Assembly: GCA_016650135.1 (NCBI GenBank)
Contig: JAENWH010000003.1
Span: forward strand, 1-23,013
Length of the DNA stretch: 23,013 nt
Reading direction: 5' to 3'
Origin: Peptostreptococcaceae bacterium
Lineage (GTDB): Bacteria; Bacillota_A; Clostridia; Peptostreptococcales; Anaerovoracaceae
The position numbers were made by a program, and so were the translations under genes. Positions 6,855-14,472 of this stretch are shown here, piece after piece; position 1 is the first letter of the stretch, and the number at the start of each line of letters is the position of its first letter. The notes beneath the pieces were generated by a model. The model was not told the DNA's origin. It saw only the letters and a list, made by a program, of their open reading frames with translations, and did not search any database.

Positions 6855-9038
6855 TTATTCATTAAAGTGCAATTCAAGCATTTTCGGTTGATTAATTGTC
6901 GCGTTCAACCAAAGCGTTTGACCATCCCAGGCATACTTATCAGTGGGAATAGTCTGATCCCCAAGTTTCACTTCCTTTAGCTTCTTTGTTGCATTCTGTA
7001 ATTCAAATACAGGATTCACACACCAACTGTCAGGCTTGATCATTATGTTTACAGTCTTGTTCTCCACAACAAGACGTATAGCACGACGTTCGGAGGTGTA
7101 GGGTTCAGAATCTAGTTTCGCACCACTCACTTCCAATGTTGGTGGATTCGTAAAACTTTTCGCTATCTGCAAGAGAATTTCGTCATTGTCATCAGTCATG
7201 CCAATAAGCCACACCCAAGTCTCTACCTTCATGGTTTTTAGTATGCCAAAAGCATCTTTTGTTTCTATAATAGTACTCTTTAAAGGTTTCGGTCTATTTG
7301 AAGCCCAAGTCATTAAACTATTATGGGCCGGGGCAGTCCAGATTGATTCATTGATCCCCTTCCCGGTGTTGAAGCCCCGGCTTAGAGGCCAGTGTCCTCC
7401 CCAGTAAGTCGGAGTCACAATATATCCTTTATCGTAAAATGGACCAAACTCACGTGGTTTGCTGTAAAGATTCGGGTTAAAACTGATAGCGGATAAAGGT
7501 TCATTCTTATTCAATCGAATACGATATATTAACGGATCACCAATCTTCTTCCAAGTCTGATCCACTTCAGGTAATTGAATCGATGCTTTCTCTCCGGTCA
7601 TTAAAGAAATTATATCAATAGGTTCAGAGGACATAAAGTCAAGCGGGAATGCAGCCGGAGGCGAAAGGATAATTAATTCCGACACTTCATATTCAGCTTC
7701 AGGAATACATGTAAGTGTCAGGACACGTGTTCCAAAACCGTCCGGATAAAAATAGTAGTCTTCCACTGCTAAGTCGCCATTGACCTTATAGTTGAAATCA
7801 CAGGACTGGTAACTCCATCGGACGTGAATCCTGGCCACAGTGGACTCTATAATCTCAACACGACCATATCTAAGTTCCTTATCCATCAGTGGTTCAGGGC
7901 AATCAGCAAATCCAACGTTTGGAGAAAGTCGTTCAGCCCATTCATAGCTTAGTCCAGTATTATACTTACCTGCCCAGATTGGGATATAACTGGTCCCTCT
8001 CCAGAAGACCCATCGCGACCCATTTGGTAAACATACAACAACGTCCTCAAATTCAGGTTTCCATAACTCCTTGTAGTTGAGAGGAACATTCTTACCCTCG
8101 ACAATGTTGATTATGGGACTGTCGTACCGTAACTTTGTCTTTACTGCCCCAAAAGACGGCAATGCTGGCTTATTTGGAACAATCATCACCTTAATTTCTT
8201 TGTGCCATAATTCCTTGCCTTTAGAATCCACAATGGACACATGCAGAATATCATTTTCCAATGTCTTTGAGCATGCCGGGACTAACAGGTCCTTCTGTGC
8301 AATGTTTCCCTGTCTCAATTGCAATGATTCGTTCACTTTTCTTTGTGGTGCAGAGTTGTACCATGCTGTGGTGCGGGCAGTCAAAATATCTTGGCTTCTG
8401 TTTAGTGCAGCTACAGTTACATATGCTTTTTGTCCACCTTCCAGTAGCAGCCAGTCAGCGGGAACCAGAATCGTATTCAGGTCAACTGGATTGATTACTT
8501 TATCGGGTCTGGCAACAGCTTCGGCTTCAAAAGTTTTTAATCTGACTTCCTGGCGTGCCAGCTCAACTGGATCTTTCCCGTTTCCGGTAAACAATAGCGC
8601 AACCTGATCTATATTTTCATTTATGGTTGGGCTTCCTGAAAAAATAATACTATTTTCCTTTGGGCTGCTAACAGAAAATAACGACAACTGATCGGTAGCT
8701 TCGGTTTTAGTTACTCTTTCCGTAAATGGAGTCTTATTTATCAAATGTAAAGTTTTGCTACTCACTTTTTTCCCGTTCAGGTAACCAATAAGCAGGAATT
8801 TTCCTGATGGCACTTCTTTTGATTTGAATGTCAAAATAACATTGAAGGATCTGCCAATACGGTCGATACCAAAAGGTGGTCTCCATGGGTTGGCGGGTTC
8901 AATTACCTGGAGCTGCACCTCAGCCGGAGAAGGAATTTTAGCAGCAGTACATTCTTGTCCTTGAATTGATTGCATCAATATAACAACAGCAATCAATAGT
9001 AATTCTAGTCTTGAAATTAAGTTAATTCTACTTTTCAT
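6855..9038 (-). CDS. Large secreted protein of unknown family in the PUL
   Basis: I do not recognise the family. The longest frame is 741 residues (ATG at 9080). I prefer ATG at 9038 (727 residues) because MKSRINLISR sits directly before the hydrophobic signal segment, and a -7 box at 9098-9105 would leave only about 10 bases before 9080. The mature protein has beta-rich N-terminal segments. From about residue 330 (741-residue numbering) comes a distinctive block: a Tyr/Trp-rich NGSRWVFWRGTSYIPIWAG, then YEWAERL, and DYYFYPDGFGTRVLTL. YWGGHWPLSRG lies further on. No GH2 or GH42 catalytic motif is present. Its place between two glycosidase genes suggests a role on the same glycan, as a new hydrolase or lyase, or as a binding protein. 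This is inference from context only. IS1595-type inverted repeats bracket it. Confidence 0.75.
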   Translation of the reverse strand: MKSRINLISRLELLLIAVVILMQSIQGQECTAAKIPSPAEVQLQVIEPANPWRPPFGIDRIGRSFNVILTFKSKEVPSGKFLLIGYLNGKKVSSKTLHLINKTPFTERVTKTEATDQLSLFSVSSPKENSIIFSGSPTINENIDQVALLFTGNGKDPVELARQEVRLKTFEAEAVARPDKVINPVDLNTILVPADWLLLEGGQKAYVTVAALNRSQDILTARTTAWYNSAPQRKVNESLQLRQGNIAQKDLLVPACSKTLENDILHVSIVDSKGKELWHKEIKVMIVPNKPALPSFGAVKTKLRYDSPIINIVEGKNVPLNYKELWKPEFEDVVVCLPNGSRWVFWRGTSYIPIWAGKYNTGLSYEWAERLSPNVGFADCPEPLMDKELRYGRVEIIESTVARIHVRWSYQSCDFNYKVNGDLAVEDYYFYPDGFGTRVLTLTCIPEAEYEVSELIILSPPAAFPLDFMSSEPIDIISLMTGEKASIQLPEVDQTWKKIGDPLIYRIRLNKNEPLSAISFNPNLYSKPREFGPFYDKGYIVTPTYWGGHWPLSRGFNTGKGINESIWTAPAHNSLMTWASNRPKPLKSTIIETKDAFGILKTMKVETWVWLIGMTDDNDEILLQIAKSFTNPPTLEVSGAKLDSEPYTSERRAIRLVVENKTVNIMIKPDSWCVNPVFELQNATKKLKEVKLGDQTIPTDKYAWDGQTLWLNATINQPKMLELHFNE

Positions 9039-9097
9039 AATATTACATTTGTCCATATATAATCCTTTAATTAGTAGCATCTATGACCTGAATAATT

Positions 9098-9105
9098 CAA
9101 AGATA
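9098..9105 (-). promoter_or_regulatory. Bacteroidota -7 promoter box for the unknown PUL gene
   Basis: The minus strand reads TATCTTTG, matching TAnnTTTG exactly. No clear -33 TTTG element is seen 19-25 bases upstream. Transcription would begin near 9091, giving a leader of about 50 bases to the ATG at 9038. This suggests the gene can be expressed apart from the upstream GH2 gene. Confidence 0.4.
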
Positions 9106-9342
9106 CATAAAACATACTATCTCACTGACATTCATCATCTTAAAGATAGTTAAACTTTCAACAAACTTTTCTATACGAATAGATGCAAAAAGTCTAAATC
9201 CCGATCTCATTTTAGCGATAAATAATTAAATGAATATCAGCTTTAAGTCCCATAAATACCTATATCACAATGATAACCAGTACATTACTGTACTTTTCTT
9301 AAATGTGCGTAATCGCCTTATGTTTAGCAATATAGACAACTT

Positions 9343-9370
9343 GTTGGGTGCAAAACCCGATAGTCATTTT
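9343..9370 (-). repeat. Terminal inverted repeat of IS1595-type element, right copy
   Basis: The plus strand reads GTTGGGTGCAAAACCCGAT followed by AGTCATTTT. It matches the reverse complement of 6022-6049 at 25 of 28 positions. No transposase 5' end is recognisable next to it. It is either the far end of the same element or a solo end left by another copy. Confidence 0.6.
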
Positions 9371-9434
9371 TTTTATGCTAGTATTCTTCATATCCTTTTT
9401 TTTATTTAATTAACCCTTTATTAAACTGTATCTA

Positions 9435-11507
9435 TTACTTATTTTCTTTCCATATTTTGCTAAGTTCAATGGCAACAGGTTTAAGATTACCATCAAAATC
9501 AATTATCGAAGTGTTAACAGGACATGGATAACTGTCGTGTCCCATCCATATTATGAAGCCTCCGCATTTTGGGAATCTTGATTTATTTGCTTTCAATGCA
9601 ATTGTAAGACCTTCTGTCTGTCGTTTCTGGCTCCATGCGACATACTCTTCGAGTGATTCAGGCTTATCACCATTATGATCTTTTAGATAATCACCCCACT
9701 CTATCCACCAGCTCACCTGCCTCCAGAGAGGATTTTCAAGATTAGCCGGAAGAGCCTGAAAATTACCCCGATATTTATTTATCATCTCTACTGACATTGC
9801 CCCTGCCACTCCCACTTCAGAGTGAAAAAGTGCATCATCATGACTCCAGTAGTTTCTGACAGCATTCATGGTATGATCCGTAGCAGTATAAGGCAGTGTC
9901 CATGGTCCATGAACATCCCAGCATACACCCTTTCCAAAATTATCCAACCCCCCGGAAATTGACGGGCCAGAAGGTGAAGCGGGGACAAAGCGTCTCCCCG
10001 GATCTTCCGCTTTAACAAGCTCCTCCATACATCTTATCATTGGATGATGATCGTTCACAGGGGCAACGTCTCCTCGTTCATATAACTCATTCCCCCCGCA
10101 CCACAATAAAAGGGAAACATGACTTTGCAGACGCTTGATGTAGCTCTCTGCTATTTTTGACATGATAAATATTTCATCCGGTGTATCAGGAGGATAATTA
10201 TCCAATCCTGATGAAGACAAAGGAAACTCCTGCCAAAGCATTATTCCCATCTCATCACAAATATTGTAAAACCAATCCTTTTCCGGAAATCCACCACCCC
10301 AAACCCTAAAAATATTTACACCTAAGTCTTTATACGTTTTTATTAGTTTCCGGTAATCAGCTTCAGTAAGATCTGCAAAGTTTGGACGAATCGGGGTCCA
10401 GTCCACCCCCTGTAAGAAGACCGATTTGCCATTTATACTGCACAGCCATGGATCAGCTCCAGGTTTAGAGCCCGGGTTCGGTAGCCATTCAATATTTTTA
10501 AATCCTACAGTGCGCTCTTTAACCTGACATTTGTTGCCATTGGTATCGTACAAGGTACAAATGAGTTTATACAATATCTGATCACCTGAACCATTTGGCC
10601 ACCACCTTTTTATTTTCAGATTTGCCCAAACTTTCCCATCGTGAATCTGGGTTGCGGGAACCGTTTCATCAATAACAAGCTCACCTGAATCTTTTAATAG
10701 TTGAATCCTGACTTTTCCATGAAATGCCTGGGCTGTTAGTTCTGCCGAAATCTTTAAAATTCCGAGATCTTTTATCTTGTCAGCATCAGTAATAACCTTA
10801 ATGTCAGTCATCCTGGCACTCTCTTTGTCAAGAACTTCAAGAATTATATTATCCCATATTCCAACCTGCACAATCCTTGGTATCCAGTCCCATCCATAAT
10901 AGAATCGTGGTTTCCATTCTTTTATCTTTGATGTATATCCTATCTGACCAAGGTACGAAGGAGGACATTCAAAGACTACTGCAAGGGTGTTGTCTTTTTC
11001 TTTCAGATAAGGAGTAATATTGAAATTATAAGGAATGAAAGTGTTATTGAATTTTCCGGCTTCCTTACCATTAATCATTATAACCCCGTTATCATCAAGT
11101 CCAAGGCAGTGTAAGTTTATCTCACTGCCTTTGTTTACCCACTCATCAGGTAATTTTGTTACAAATATCCAATGTCGGTTTTCAATCCATTCTATACCTA
11201 TATAGTTATTTCCAATATTCCAATCCTCAATTATCCCGGCATCTTTTAATGCTTTTTGTACCGATCCGGGTACATTTGCAGTAATATTGGTATAATCAGC
11301 CCGTGGACCAGTAAGTTCGGTAAAATTAAAGTCCATCTTCCAACTCTCAGGACGGTAACCCCAGAGCTTCCAATCCAGAGAGGATAAATCATACTCTTTA
11401 TTATCTATATCCTTACTATCTGTTACTTGCGAAAGCACTTGTCCTTTCTGACCAATTAACAACAATAATATGATCAGTGTTAAAAAAACAGTTTTAATAC
11501 TCTTCAT
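9435..11507 (-). CDS. Secreted compact GH2 beta-mannosidase-like enzyme
   Basis: Predicted GH2 exo-glycosidase, 690 residues, with an N-terminal signal peptide (hydrophobic 6-20). An N-terminal jelly-roll domain (about 40-225) includes the YYGWDWIPR segment typical of beta-mannosidases. An immunoglobulin-like domain follows (about 230-345), then the TIM barrel from about 355. LLWCGGNELYE gives acid/base E474 and FHSEVG gives nucleophile E564. It ends shortly after the barrel (GGFIIWMGHDSYP), so it lacks the C-terminal beta domains found in the 866-residue GH2 of this locus. No frameshift explains this, so the short form looks natural. Both GH2 proteins keep the acid/base glutamate but differ around the nucleophile, suggesting different linkages or substrates. 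It is the first enzyme gene after a terminator (11530-11557). Confidence 0.82.
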   Translation of the reverse strand: MKSIKTVFLTLIILLLLIGQKGQVLSQVTDSKDIDNKEYDLSSLDWKLWGYRPESWKMDFNFTELTGPRADYTNITANVPGSVQKALKDAGIIEDWNIGNNYIGIEWIENRHWIFVTKLPDEWVNKGSEINLHCLGLDDNGVIMINGKEAGKFNNTFIPYNFNITPYLKEKDNTLAVVFECPPSYLGQIGYTSKIKEWKPRFYYGWDWIPRIVQVGIWDNIILEVLDKESARMTDIKVITDADKIKDLGILKISAELTAQAFHGKVRIQLLKDSGELVIDETVPATQIHDGKVWANLKIKRWWPNGSGDQILYKLICTLYDTNGNKCQVKERTVGFKNIEWLPNPGSKPGADPWLCSINGKSVFLQGVDWTPIRPNFADLTEADYRKLIKTYKDLGVNIFRVWGGGFPEKDWFYNICDEMGIMLWQEFPLSSSGLDNYPPDTPDEIFIMSKIAESYIKRLQSHVSLLLWCGGNELYERGDVAPVNDHHPMIRCMEELVKAEDPGRRFVPASPSGPSISGGLDNFGKGVCWDVHGPWTLPYTATDHTMNAVRNYWSHDDALFHSEVGVAGAMSVEMINKYRGNFQALPANLENPLWRQVSWWIEWGDYLKDHNGDKPESLEEYVAWSQKRQTEGLTIALKANKSRFPKCGGFIIWMGHDSYPCPVNTSIIDFDGNLKPVAIELSKIWKENK

Positions 11508-11529
11508 AATTTTAATATTTAATATAAAA

Positions 11530-11557
11530 GGGCACTGCTAATCACTTAGTAGTGCCC
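11530..11557 (-). terminator. Strong intrinsic terminator/attenuator after the SusCDE block
   Basis: A 12-bp stem, GGGCACTGCTAA paired with TTAGTAGTGCCC on the plus strand and including one G-T wobble, with a 4-nt loop. On the minus strand a T-rich tail, TTTTATATT (11529-11521), follows. It starts 13 bases after the stop of the lipoprotein gene and its tail ends 13 bases before the GH2 ATG at 11507. This leaves no space for a separate promoter after it. Confidence 0.8.
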
Positions 11558-11570
11558 GTAGAAAATAGGA

Positions 11571-12806
11571 TTACCGAATTACTAGTAGATGAGCATACAT
11601 ATTACCAATCCTGTACTCAAGTGCAACTGAGCTAGCAGTGGTATTTGAAAATTTAAGCATCCCGTAATAAACATCTTCCTGACCAGTTCCGTTAAAAGCT
11701 TTAAAGATGTAAACACCTTCACCTGCAATAGGATCAGCTTCAGACATAGTATCGCCTAATCCTTCCGCAGTATTATAAGTAGCGATGGCAAGTGTTGCAT
11801 TGTTGGCTGTATACATAGCAAGGGTAGAAGGAACAAATTCAATTGAATTATTAACACTCGCTGCAAGCCATGAAGCACCACCCTGGATTCTGAGTGAACC
11901 AGAAGCTGAAGAGGCAGTAATAATGAGAGCTGTATCAGTAACAACAACATCACCAACAGTATCAGCACGAGCACCATTAATAAGCAGGTCTATTGCTTGT
12001 GTAACATTAATGGTTGCAGTTTTCTTCAGGAAGAAATAAGGATCACGGACAATAATTGTCGAAATAATATTATCTGAATAGCTCCCTTTTGAAGAGGTGA
12101 ACGAAAAATACACAGTATCCTTGTCAATGGCAAAATCGGTTCCTGAAATTGGAATAAGAAAAGGCTGTGATCCGGAAAAAGGAGATCCTGTAATAGTTTC
12201 CCATAGTTCGTTTTTCCCGTTCTTCATTTTTGCAACCAAGTCGCCGGTATAAGATCCTTCTTTTGGTTCAACTGTTACATTGAAGTAAGCTGTTTCCGCT
12301 GTACGAGCAACTTCAACCTCATTGCCAAATACATTTGGTTTCGAAACAATAGTTGCAGAAACCATGTCAACTCTCGCCTTGGCATCATCTGTTTCTCCAC
12401 CAAAGGTAACGGTAACATAGTCTGTAGCTTTAGTAAGCATTGCTTCAGCTCTGGTGTAAGAAACAGTCGCCTTCATGTCGCTTCCAACAGTTACATCTTT
12501 CTGTGTTCCTGCCATTGGCAGTAATTGTTTTACAGAACCACCTTCCGGTGGAATCTGTAATTGCAACAATTCAACTTTCATGACATCTCCAACTTTTGCA
12601 GTAGCAAAAGTCGCCGTGACAGAAAAATTATCATCCAGAGTACTTATGCCTGTTGTTGTTGTACTTGAAACACCGGTAAGAATAACGTTACCATTCGCAT
12701 CTGTTGGTATTTCATAGTATTTTTGCTTTATACAGCTTACAATTATTACCAGTAAGCATAATATTGATAATATTTTTTTCATTTTCATTTTCATTTTCAT
12801 TTTCAT
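11571..12806 (-). CDS. Lipoprotein in the SusE/F position, candidate surface glycan-binding protein
   Basis: 411-residue predicted outer-surface lipoprotein of no family I can name. The N-terminus is MKMKMKMKMKK, a hydrophobic stretch, then lipobox IVSC with Cys25 as the acylated residue. The rest is rich in beta-strand-forming and Ser/Thr/Gly sequence. There are probably several sandwich domains, with an Ig-like repeat near 30-135 and another near 140-255. No catalytic motif is visible. It follows SusD directly by 21 bases, where PULs commonly encode glycan-binding lipoproteins, so binding of the target glycan at the surface is the likely role (inference). Five in-frame ATGs at 6-base spacing make the exact start uncertain. 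A terminator follows. Confidence 0.7.
   Translation of the reverse strand: MKMKMKMKMKKILSILCLLVIIVSCIKQKYYEIPTDANGNVILTGVSSTTTTGISTLDDNFSVTATFATAKVGDVMKVELLQLQIPPEGGSVKQLLPMAGTQKDVTVGSDMKATVSYTRAEAMLTKATDYVTVTFGGETDDAKARVDMVSATIVSKPNVFGNEVEVARTAETAYFNVTVEPKEGSYTGDLVAKMKNGKNELWETITGSPFSGSQPFLIPISGTDFAIDKDTVYFSFTSSKGSYSDNIISTIIVRDPYFFLKKTATINVTQAIDLLINGARADTVGDVVVTDTALIITASSASGSLRIQGGASWLAASVNNSIEFVPSTLAMYTANNATLAIATYNTAEGLGDTMSEADPIAGEGVYIFKAFNGTGQEDVYYGMLKFSNTTASSVALEYRIGNMYAHLLVIR
12780..12806 (-). repeat. Hexanucleotide ATGAAA repeat carrying five in-frame start codons
   Basis: On the minus strand, five ATG codons at 12806, 12800, 12794, 12788 and 12782 are separated by AAA. The gene therefore begins with (ATGAAA)x4 and a fifth ATG. 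A unit change keeps the reading frame but alters the number of possible starts and the length of the signal-peptide n-region. Confidence 0.85.
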
Positions 12807-12827
12807 TATTTTTCAGTTAATAAATAC

Positions 12828-14453
12828 CTATTGGCCAATTTGTTTTGGTGCCCAACCATAATTCTGCAGACATAGCCTGTTGTTATCAATCTCAGTTGAT
12901 GAAACCGGAGATAATAGATGCTTTGCACTAAACGCGAAGTTGAAATTTGTAGGTTGATGACCAATAAAATTTTCAAGTCCGGCAAACTTGCCGCTACCAT
13001 CAATAAGAGCTTTGCGTGTACGTCTCATATCAAAGATCATTTTATTTTCAAATATCAGTTCATAAGCACGTTCACTCATTATGTCAATAAGAGTTAAATC
13101 AGCTGCTAAATAAGTTGGCATTAAAGCCCTGGTTCTTACTTCATTAATACCTTTAACTATATCGGCATCTGGAACTTTTACTCCCAACTGGTTGAGAGTC
13201 CAGTTTACTTCTGTAAGCATTAATAGTAAATCAGCATACCGATAGAAATTCCAGTTTAGACTTGACGTCCCAGTATATTTAATCGCCTCATAATCATAAT
13301 ATTTATAAAGATACGGCCTGGAGAATTTTTCGCAAGGGCCTTCGTTCGGGTCTGAAAGCTTTGCTTTAGTATCGCTATAAAAAAAATAGACTTTATCCTT
13401 AACACGCTTGTCGGCAGGATTATACGAATTAACATATGCAAGGCTCGGAACAAAGCTCCCGCTTTCTTGGGGAAATACTGAACATCCGCTACCCTGTGGA
13501 AGTGTTGAAACAATCAGATCATTATTCCTAACTCCACTTTGGAATTGAGCCTGAAATATTGCTCCTCCTTTATTGTCTAGTGCTGGATTGTTAATGTCGC
13601 TAAAGTTTCCAATTGGATATAGGCCATATAAGAAATCAAGTTGTGTCTTGGCTTTCTGCAAGAGGTCTTTGGCGCTGGTTGTATTAACAGGGTAATCCGT
13701 CATTGTCCATAATCCATCTGTACACCAGTTTTTGGTGGTATCAGCATTTACCTCCTGGTAAGGATAACCTGCCATAGTAAGATAAACATCAGCCATAATA
13801 ACCCTTGAGACATATTTTGTAACATGACCATCTGTTGATTTGGCATCAACAAGACTACTTTCGTTGATAGCATATTCAAGATCCGGAACAATAATTTTGT
13901 CATAGATCGTCTTCAAAGAAGTACGTGGCAGACTAGCCTGATTTACATCCGCAAGAACATCTGTGTTATAAATTACATCACCATAAAAACGAACAAGGCA
14001 GAAATAATAAAATGCACGGAGCGTATGAACTTCTCCAAGAACTTTCGATTTTTCATCAGCAGACATACCAGTTATTTGAGGGATCATTTTTATTGCGAGG
14101 TTGCAATCCCTTACACCTCCATACCAGTTGTCCCATGGTTTAATAAAATAATCAACATCTCCTGACATTCCATCGCTTTCAAATCTCCAAAGCAATGTTT
14201 GCGCATATGTTGAATAGGCTTTCCCAGTTGCATATTCAAACGATGCAGGCAAATTTCCAAAGAAACCATCTCCAGCCACTTGTATCCAGTTGGGCAGAGA
14301 ACGATAAGTCCCGTTTGCTAAAGCAAGCCCAGATTCATAACTTGTAAGTTCCGTTTCAACATTAAGTGTTCCAGTGGGAGTTTCTTCCAAGAATTTCGTG
14401 CACGAACCAAGCATTAGCCCAGAAACAAGCATCATTAATAATATATATTTCAT
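12828..14453 (-). CDS. susD: SusD/RagB-family nutrient-binding outer-membrane lipoprotein
   Basis: Surface lipoprotein forming the lid over the partner SusC barrel and binding oligosaccharide. I start it at ATG 14453 (MKYILLMM), which gives a normal lipoprotein signal with LGSC as the lipobox (Cys18; Cys28 from the upstream ATG at 14483). The length of about 541 residues is usual. Family features include FLEETPTG after the lipobox, the N-terminal helical repeats (GEVHTLRAFYYFCLVRFYGD), and the C-terminal RYADLLLMLTEVNW and INEVRTRALMP segments with ERAYELIFENKMIFDMRRT. It lies 19 bases after susC; the longer frame would overlap susC by 11 bases. Specificity cannot be read from the sequence. 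Confidence 0.9.
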   Translation of the reverse strand: MKYILLMMLVSGLMLGSCTKFLEETPTGTLNVETELTSYESGLALANGTYRSLPNWIQVAGDGFFGNLPASFEYATGKAYSTYAQTLLWRFESDGMSGDVDYFIKPWDNWYGGVRDCNLAIKMIPQITGMSADEKSKVLGEVHTLRAFYYFCLVRFYGDVIYNTDVLADVNQASLPRTSLKTIYDKIIVPDLEYAINESSLVDAKSTDGHVTKYVSRVIMADVYLTMAGYPYQEVNADTTKNWCTDGLWTMTDYPVNTTSAKDLLQKAKTQLDFLYGLYPIGNFSDINNPALDNKGGAIFQAQFQSGVRNNDLIVSTLPQGSGCSVFPQESGSFVPSLAYVNSYNPADKRVKDKVYFFYSDTKAKLSDPNEGPCEKFSRPYLYKYYDYEAIKYTGTSSLNWNFYRYADLLLMLTEVNWTLNQLGVKVPDADIVKGINEVRTRALMPTYLAADLTLIDIMSERAYELIFENKMIFDMRRTRKALIDGSGKFAGLENFIGHQPTNFNFAFSAKHLLSPVSSTEIDNNRLCLQNYGWAPKQIGQ

Positions 14454-14472
14454 TTTTTTTACTATTTCAGAT

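Larger units (their letters stand above)
9081..9434. other. 354-base intergenic region between GH2 and the unknown gene
   Basis: No protein-coding signal is seen on either strand. It holds the predicted promoter box (9098-9105), a small inverted repeat AGTACA-TTAC-TGTACT (9279-9294) that could be an operator, and the right copy of the IS1595-type inverted repeat (9343-9370) followed by T-rich sequence. No intrinsic terminator is evident after the GH2 stop at 9435. Confidence 0.55.

Noticed and set aside
8077..8607. Plus-strand open frame of 176 codons
   Set aside because: It lies fully antisense to the unknown secreted protein gene, and its composition looks like a shadow of that gene's codons.
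11756..11977. Minus-strand Leu-rich frame of 73 codons
   Set aside because: It is an out-of-frame shadow within the lipoprotein gene; the Leu-rich character comes from the host gene's Ala/Thr/Ile-rich codons.
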